Shown here one piece after another: positions 6,092 to 9,703 of a DNA stretch of 9,703 nt. Numbering within the stretch: position 1 is the stretch's first letter; every line of letters starts with the position of its first letter. Source of the stretch: Candidatus Aenigmatarchaeota archaeon (GTDB taxonomy: Archaea > Aenigmatarchaeota > Aenigmatarchaeia > CG10238-14); contig JAFCCM010000067.1 of NCBI GenBank assembly GCA_017610225.1, forward strand, positions 1-9,703. Direction: 5' to 3'. The notes below the pieces were generated by a model. It searched no databases. It was not told the origin of the DNA and saw nothing but the letters and a program-made list of their open reading frames with translations. The translations under genes were made by a program, and so were the position numbers.

Positions 6092-6127
6092 AATACAACT
6101 ACCCCTATCTATAAATAGGTTTGTATT
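6092..6127 (-). repeat. Inverted repeat after polB with embedded TATA-like core
   Basis: Arms AATACAA and TTGTATT (6127-6121 and 6098-6092 on the minus strand) enclose a second pair CCTAT/ATAGG (6119-6115 and 6108-6104), with unequal joints of one and five bases. It starts two bases after the polB stop. As RNA it could fold and end or stabilise the replication transcript, although archaeal terminators usually need only a T tract, which is absent here. The same bases contain ACAAACCTATTTATAG, so a promoter reading is equally good. Confidence 0.45.
6109..6124 (-). promoter_or_regulatory. Candidate archaeal promoter before the small-gene cluster
   Basis: The minus strand reads ACAAACCTATTTATAG. 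It shares AAACCT followed by a TATA core with the better promoter at 1252-1237. Initiation would fall near 6087, leaving a leader of about 27 bases with AAGGAG before the GTG start at 6060. The site overlaps the inverted repeat, so a protein bound to the repeat would cover it. Confidence 0.45.
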
Positions 6128-6128
6128 T

Positions 6129-7967
6129 TTACTTGACCTTAAATCTGTCAAATGTCGTCTGATTACTTGCGGTTATATCTGACAATTCTGAAAATACGCG
6201 CGTCAGATCCAAATCCCTGACTTTGAACCCCTTGGCCTGCTCAAGTGTGGCATATTTCACACCGCCGCCAATTCCAATCCCGCGCACATTTTTGATAAGA
6301 GTATGTTTACCCTCACCAAGTTCAGCAGAAATCCGTGCATGAATACTTGTCTGGCTGTTATACATATCGATAGGTTTAACCTTAAATTCAGTTGCGGCAA
6401 TGGTTATATCATCTTCAATCAAATCCGATACCCACATATCAATAGTGCTTGATGGAATTTTATGTGTCATATGTTCGGCGATATACTGCTGCGCATGGTC
6501 ATTCCATATTTTACGTGAAAGTTTAGAAGAATCTCTACGAACGACCATTGCGAGACCCTTTGCCTTGACACTGTCGTCTGTAAAAACCATGACATAACGC
6601 TTTTTCTTAAACCCAAATTCATCTTTGAAAAACCCTACAAATTTTAAGGAATACTCAATGTCAATTTTAAATGTGTCCTGAGGAAATGGGTATATTGATT
6701 TGAGGTTCTTAAGTACGATGTCGAGATGCCCTTGTAGAATATCATCCGTGGTATTTTTATCACAGTCTAAAAATATACTGTCAGTGTCGCCGTATAGGCA
6801 TTCATACCCAAAATCAGTAAGTACCGAGTGCATGTATATCAGGTTAAACCGACATATCCGTGTACAATCTGCGGCAGCGTCAATGTCATAAGTGTTCAAA
6901 AACTTAGGTGCACCTGATATTCCGTAGATTATATTAATGACAATCTTAAGCGCATGTTGCAACTTCTTTAAATAATTTATATCACCATCACCATTTTTAA
7001 TCTTGGTCTTTGCATCAAGCCGCATCAGGAATAATTTCTGAATAACCCTCTCCTTGACCCCCATTCCATATTTGGTACAGTACTTACCCTGCAATTTCAG
7101 AATATGTCCATCTGGAGTAGTGCCGCCTGTAAATCTAAACTCACAATCATCTTTGGTGCACTCAGTGCACTTGGTGTACAAATTTCCCTGCATGTAAGCG
7201 TGCGGATATGCTGATGTAAAATCCACAACTTTAATATTTCCGGTTGTTTCTTCTCTGATAGGTGTGAATACATGGCCGCCCTTATATCCTTCATTCCGAC
7301 TGTCATCACCACTATACAATGGCTCTAAGCCACTCATATGGCAAACAATCCTGTAAGTCATAGCCCCCATCGAAGATTTGATGTAATTTTTACGCTTTAC
7401 ATCTTTCTGCGGCAAGAATGCGGCGAGCGGTGAGTACATATCCTCCATAAATTGATAGAGTTCATATGTAATGTTTATATCTTGAGTAAGATATTTCTCA
7501 ATGAGATTAATTTCCTGTGATGTGAGTTCATCGTATTCTTTGTAGAGCAATTTGTAATCGAAATCAGACTGCTTCCGGCTTAATCCAAGAGTTTTACATA
7601 CCGCGTCTAAAGAGAAGCCATCTAAAAATTTGACGCCAAGTGTGGCTTCTCGTGCGATCATAACATCATACAGGTCTAAATGTTTGCCCATAATAGATGA
7701 TTCATATTTGAATAATTTGTTAACAGAGTTCATCAGGACTGGAATATCAAAACGATTACCGTTGTATGTCACAACATGCTCAGCCTTACGTATGGCTTTC
7801 CTGAGAATGTCAAAATCTTTAGCCCAGATACAATGTGTTTTTGGATTTTTATTCGTTTTGACACCCACTACTCTGGTTATGGCTGTGTCTACATCAAGGC
7901 TATTGGTCTCGATATCAAGTATTAAGACCTTAGCCTCGTTTAAGATTTTCTCAGTTTGCCAATCCAT
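6129..7967 (-). CDS. polB: Family B DNA polymerase, compact, with proofreading exonuclease
   Basis: This is the replicative polymerase. All exonuclease motifs are present: LDIETNSLD (17-25), YNGNRFD (68-74) and YLTQD (159-163). So are the polymerase motifs: YKGG (228-231), A DFTSAYP (249-255), B KIVINIIYG (341-349), C YGDTDS (392-397) and KKRY (455-458). At 612 residues it is shorter than typical archaeal PolB (about 770 or more): Exo I lies at residue 18, so the N-terminal uracil-reading domain is missing. Between motifs A and B, C267, C270, C275 and C297 could bind zinc. The end, QTTFDRF (603-609), resembles a PIP box. I start at ATG 7967, inside the clamp gene, with GGTG upstream; ATG 7985 or TTG 7989-7991 would add 6 or 8 residues. 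Confidence 0.95.
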   Translation of the reverse strand: MDWQTEKILNEAKVLILDIETNSLDVDTAITRVVGVKTNKNPKTHCIWAKDFDILRKAIRKAEHVVTYNGNRFDIPVLMNSVNKLFKYESSIMGKHLDLYDVMIAREATLGVKFLDGFSLDAVCKTLGLSRKQSDFDYKLLYKEYDELTSQEINLIEKYLTQDINITYELYQFMEDMYSPLAAFLPQKDVKRKNYIKSSMGAMTYRIVCHMSGLEPLYSGDDSRNEGYKGGHVFTPIREETTGNIKVVDFTSAYPHAYMQGNLYTKCTECTKDDCEFRFTGGTTPDGHILKLQGKYCTKYGMGVKERVIQKLFLMRLDAKTKIKNGDGDINYLKKLQHALKIVINIIYGISGAPKFLNTYDIDAAADCTRICRFNLIYMHSVLTDFGYECLYGDTDSIFLDCDKNTTDDILQGHLDIVLKNLKSIYPFPQDTFKIDIEYSLKFVGFFKDEFGFKKKRYVMVFTDDSVKAKGLAMVVRRDSSKLSRKIWNDHAQQYIAEHMTHKIPSSTIDMWVSDLIEDDITIAATEFKVKPIDMYNSQTSIHARISAELGEGKHTLIKNVRGIGIGGGVKYATLEQAKGFKVRDLDLTRVFSELSDITASNQTTFDRFKVK

Positions 7968-8703
7968 ATTTACACCATTGCGCATCTTCAATTTGCATAA
8001 TTATAAAAGTTGAAATCACATCACCATCTACATCATCAATATACAGCATACTATCTTGACTACCGCAGACCGTGACATCGGTCTTACCAAGCACTTTGAC
8101 AACTTCATCCAATCCATTGAACTTACTGCTTACCTTAGCATCAAATGGGGTTAGGAATTCACCTTCAATGACATCCCCGACTGCAAAATCGGTCACATCC
8201 TCACCGTATAAATTCATGGATTTTTTGAATGTGATAGTGGTGTTTTCCTTGTAAATTTTTTCACTTTTTACAGTGGTTTTAAACTCACCGGCATTTGATA
8301 TTTTGAATATAACTGGAAGTGATGTGGCAGGTTTTCCATTGAAGAAAATTTGATTATCTTCGCGCGTTGGCAGTAGCGTATTCCGATTCCGAATATCTGA
8401 AACGTCATCAACCACAGGGAATTTGTATTTTTTACTACCCCCCTTGATAAAAAACATCTCACCTTTTTGTAGGATGTTGAATTCACCTTTGATGTTTTTC
8501 AAACTCTTGATGAGTTTCTCAGGATCAGTTATACCCCATATTCCCTCAACATCGAATGGAAATTCCACTCGTGCGAGTCTGTCAAATGCCACACCTACTG
8601 TGTCAATCCATCCTGAAACGCCGTTTGATTCAATGACTATTTCAGTTATGGATGGGTCAAATGTTGCTTTTTCGATTGCTTTTCGAAATGTTTCAGAATC
8701 CAT
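7951..8703 (-). CDS. pcn: PCNA-like DNA sliding clamp
   Basis: The 250-residue length is right for PCNA, which forms a trimeric ring that tethers the polymerase. Sequence is divergent but family landmarks are visible: an N-terminal helix (TFRKAIEKATF), VAFDRLARVEF (38-48, where PCNA has its D-S-R block), LIKSLKNIKGEF with a strand pair to KKYKFPVVDD (64-100, end of domain 1), and in domain 2 VIEGEF, YIDDVDGDVISTFIIMQIED and the like. The usual C-terminal APK-I motif is not seen. ATG 8703 follows GGTGA placed over the previous gene's last codons. PolB starts 17 bases before the clamp's stop, so the two are translationally coupled, and PolB ends in a probable clamp-binding motif. Confidence 0.8.
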   Translation of the reverse strand: MDSETFRKAIEKATFDPSITEIVIESNGVSGWIDTVGVAFDRLARVEFPFDVEGIWGITDPEKLIKSLKNIKGEFNILQKGEMFFIKGGSKKYKFPVVDDVSDIRNRNTLLPTREDNQIFFNGKPATSLPVIFKISNAGEFKTTVKSEKIYKENTTITFKKSMNLYGEDVTDFAVGDVIEGEFLTPFDAKVSSKFNGLDEVVKVLGKTDVTVCGSQDSMLYIDDVDGDVISTFIIMQIEDAQWCKYGLAN

Positions 8704-8705
8704 GA

Positions 8706-9119
8706 TTATTCACCTATCCATTCATTGCCGTCCCATTCTTTCTTGAATTTTTCATACACCGCAAATTCAAGCCAGTATTGTTCCATGGAATAATTTTTAA
8801 TTACATCACTTTCAATAATACAAATGAATTTTTTAAGTAATTCATACGATGTAATACTTGAGTTCATACTAATTTTCTGTAATTGATCTTGAGTGTATAA
8901 TCTTGTAGCTGGAGTATCAAAGGTAGTACACATATAACATCTACCTGTATCAAATATCTGCCATTCAGGCCAATGTGTTCCAATACACCCAGTATTACCA
9001 TTGGTAAGTACTGCAACGGAGCCAATTTCATCTACTCCTCCAATAATCTTTTCGAATTCTTCGACAATTTCTTTTGGTAATGCGCCGCACATTATCATAT
9101 ATTCTTTTGATTTATCCAT
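8706..9119 (-). CDS. Hypothetical 137-residue protein in the replication module
   Basis: ATG 9119-9117 lies six bases after the previous stop; a GGAG about 14 bases ahead is rather distant. The product has a helical N-terminus (MCGALPKEIVEEFEKIIGG), a Gly/Trp/Cys-rich middle (GCIGTHWPEWQIFDTGRCYM), then LYTQDQLQKI (74-83), and a C-terminal segment SMEQYWLEFAVYEKFKKEWD followed by GNEWIGE. The TQDQLQ and W-D-G-x-E-W parts remind me of phage proteins of unknown role, but I cannot name a family. Lying between a clamp-loader subunit and the clamp, it may be a replication accessory protein; that is inference from position. Confidence 0.65.
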   Translation of the reverse strand: MDKSKEYMIMCGALPKEIVEEFEKIIGGVDEIGSVAVLTNGNTGCIGTHWPEWQIFDTGRCYMCTTFDTPATRLYTQDQLQKISMNSSITSYELLKKFICIIESDVIKNYSMEQYWLEFAVYEKFKKEWDGNEWIGE

Positions 9120-9125
9120 TTTTAA

Positions 9126-9278
9126 TCAGATACTCCGTTGTGTTTTCATTCCCAAATAAAGACAAACATATGGTTTATCCGAATCAAGTTGATCAATACA
9201 TGATTCGTTACATGTGTAATATTCTGGTTTATTACACGAAAAATTCATTGTACATACAGCATGATCATTGTTAGACAT
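9126..9278 (-). CDS. Small Cys-rich protein, 50 residues
   Basis: ATG 9278-9276 sits two bases after the clamp-loader stop, with GGAG eight bases upstream, and ends at TGA 9128-9126. Five cysteines (C9, C15, C23, C27, C39) occur in AVCTMNFSCNKPEYYTCNES and YVCLYLGMK, the spacing being CX5CX7CX3CX11C. It probably binds a metal or forms disulfides. It differs in spacing from the DUF1540-like protein at 4974-5117 but has similar size and Cys/Asn-rich character. No family recognised. Its position between loader and clamp genes makes it part of the replication operon. Confidence 0.65.
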   Translation of the reverse strand: MSNNDHAVCTMNFSCNKPEYYTCNESCIDQLDSDKPYVCLYLGMKTQRSI

Positions 9279-9280
9279 GA

Positions 9281-9703
9281 TCACAACTCCGAGAGTCTAA
9301 TAATCATATTCAGCAAGTGCACGTCCTTGTTGATGCTGTGCTGCATTGCGCGATCCGTATCTGCGATTATCTTCAGTGCATCATATGTAGATGTACCATT
9401 TTTACGAAAAGTAGTATAACCTAATTCATCTTCAAGAATAAACATTGATAATTCATTCAAATCATCTTCATTTATTAATGAAATTATCTCAAACGGTGAA
9501 TAGTTGCCTGATAATGCCTTACTAATAAATTCTGAAAATCTATCATGCGTTGATATCTCAGGAACTGTAAAAGACCCATCTACACATGACTGTAAAAGAT
9601 TCACCGCATGTCTAGGCTCACCATGAGCCAATTTTACGATAGCCTCGACATCAACATCCTTAGAACCCCCTACTTGACCCACAACTCCTAGTAGTAGAGT
9701 GCG
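9281..9703 (-). CDS. rfcS: Replication factor C (clamp loader) small subunit, C-terminal part
   Basis: The frame is open to the right edge, so the N-terminal ATPase domain lies outside; a GTG at 9682 is internal, not the start. The visible 140 residues contain VDVEAIVKLAHGEPRHAVNL and LLQSCVDG, the AAA+ lid helix with the sensor 2 arginine (usual form GDxRxAxNxLQ). The remaining helical region (FSEFISKALSGNYSPFEIIS; YDALKIIADTDRAMQH; LLNMIIRLSEL) corresponds to the collar domain. Clamp loaders open the PCNA ring and close it on primed DNA, which fits the clamp and polymerase genes downstream. Whether it is the small or large subunit cannot be fully settled from this part; size and ending favour small. 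Confidence 0.75.
   Translation of the reverse strand, partial: RTLLLGVVGQVGGSKDVDVEAIVKLAHGEPRHAVNLLQSCVDGSFTVPEISTHDRFSEFISKALSGNYSPFEIISLINEDDLNELSMFILEDELGYTTFRKNGTSTYDALKIIADTDRAMQHSINKDVHLLNMIIRLSEL

Noticed and set aside
7968..7991. Longer PolB N-terminus from TTG or an earlier ATG
   Set aside because: These add only six to eight residues before an N-terminus that already precedes Exo I, have weak ribosome sites and lengthen the overlap with the clamp gene. ATG 7985 is not fully excluded.
7630..8013. 127-residue open frame on the plus strand
   Set aside because: It lies opposite the PolB exonuclease domain and the clamp end and has no family features or ribosome site; all plus-strand frames in this window appear to be shadows.
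1..9703. CRISPR arrays, tRNA or rRNA genes, insertion sequences and long tandem repeats
   Set aside because: Reading both strands by eye I found no regularly spaced repeats, cloverleaf-like segments, transposase motifs or tandem arrays; the absence of tandem repeats also gives no support to a Borg-type element.

Overview
The window looks like part of a virus, or a virus-like mobile element, of an anaerobic archaeon. Every gene I can support is on the minus strand. The genes are packed nearly end to end, often with ATGA overlaps or gaps of a few bases. The replication proteins are of archaeal type: a family B DNA polymerase, a PCNA-like sliding clamp, and the C-terminal end of a clamp-loader small subunit. 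The clearest promoter is archaeal, with an AAAACC BRE followed by TTTATATG. Start codons are preceded by strong GGAGG or GAGGTGA Shine-Dalgarno sequences. An oxygen-independent class III ribonucleotide reductase (NrdD plus NrdG) points to an anaerobic host such as a methanogen. Host and virus group are inference; no capsid, terminase or integrase gene lies in the window.

Layout in the direction of transcription, from right to left. (1) 9703-6129 is the replication module: clamp-loader C-terminus, a 50-residue Cys-rich protein, an unrecognised 137-residue protein, PCNA-like clamp, and a compact 612-residue PolB. (2) 6128-6061 is the larger of only two real intergenic gaps inside the right half. 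It holds an inverted repeat with a TATA-like core. (3) 6060-5630 holds three very small genes: a one-helix membrane protein, a 25-residue peptide and a 58-residue protein. (4) 5626-1890 is the nucleotide module: an unrecognised 167-residue protein, a DUF1540-like Cys protein, NrdG, a small ORF with a frame problem, NrdD, and a MazG/Nmad1-like protein one base after nrdD. (5) 1883-1263 is a 206-residue unknown. (6) 1262-1162 is a promoter with an operator-like inverted repeat. (7) 1161-1 holds five small genes: a coiled-coil protein, a 49-residue protein, a zinc-ribbon protein with an apparent frameshift, a basic-tailed 125-residue protein, and one gene cut by the window edge.

The modules fit one job: making dNTPs without oxygen and copying the genome with a dedicated polymerase, clamp and loader. 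PolB ends in a PIP-box-like sequence and overlaps the clamp gene, so the two products probably bind each other. Points most worth a second look are two small genes broken at A4 runs, an NrdG with CX5CX2C in place of CX3CX2C, a PolB without the archaeal uracil-reading domain but with four cysteines in its palm, and a promoter motif that recurs in front of three gene groups.
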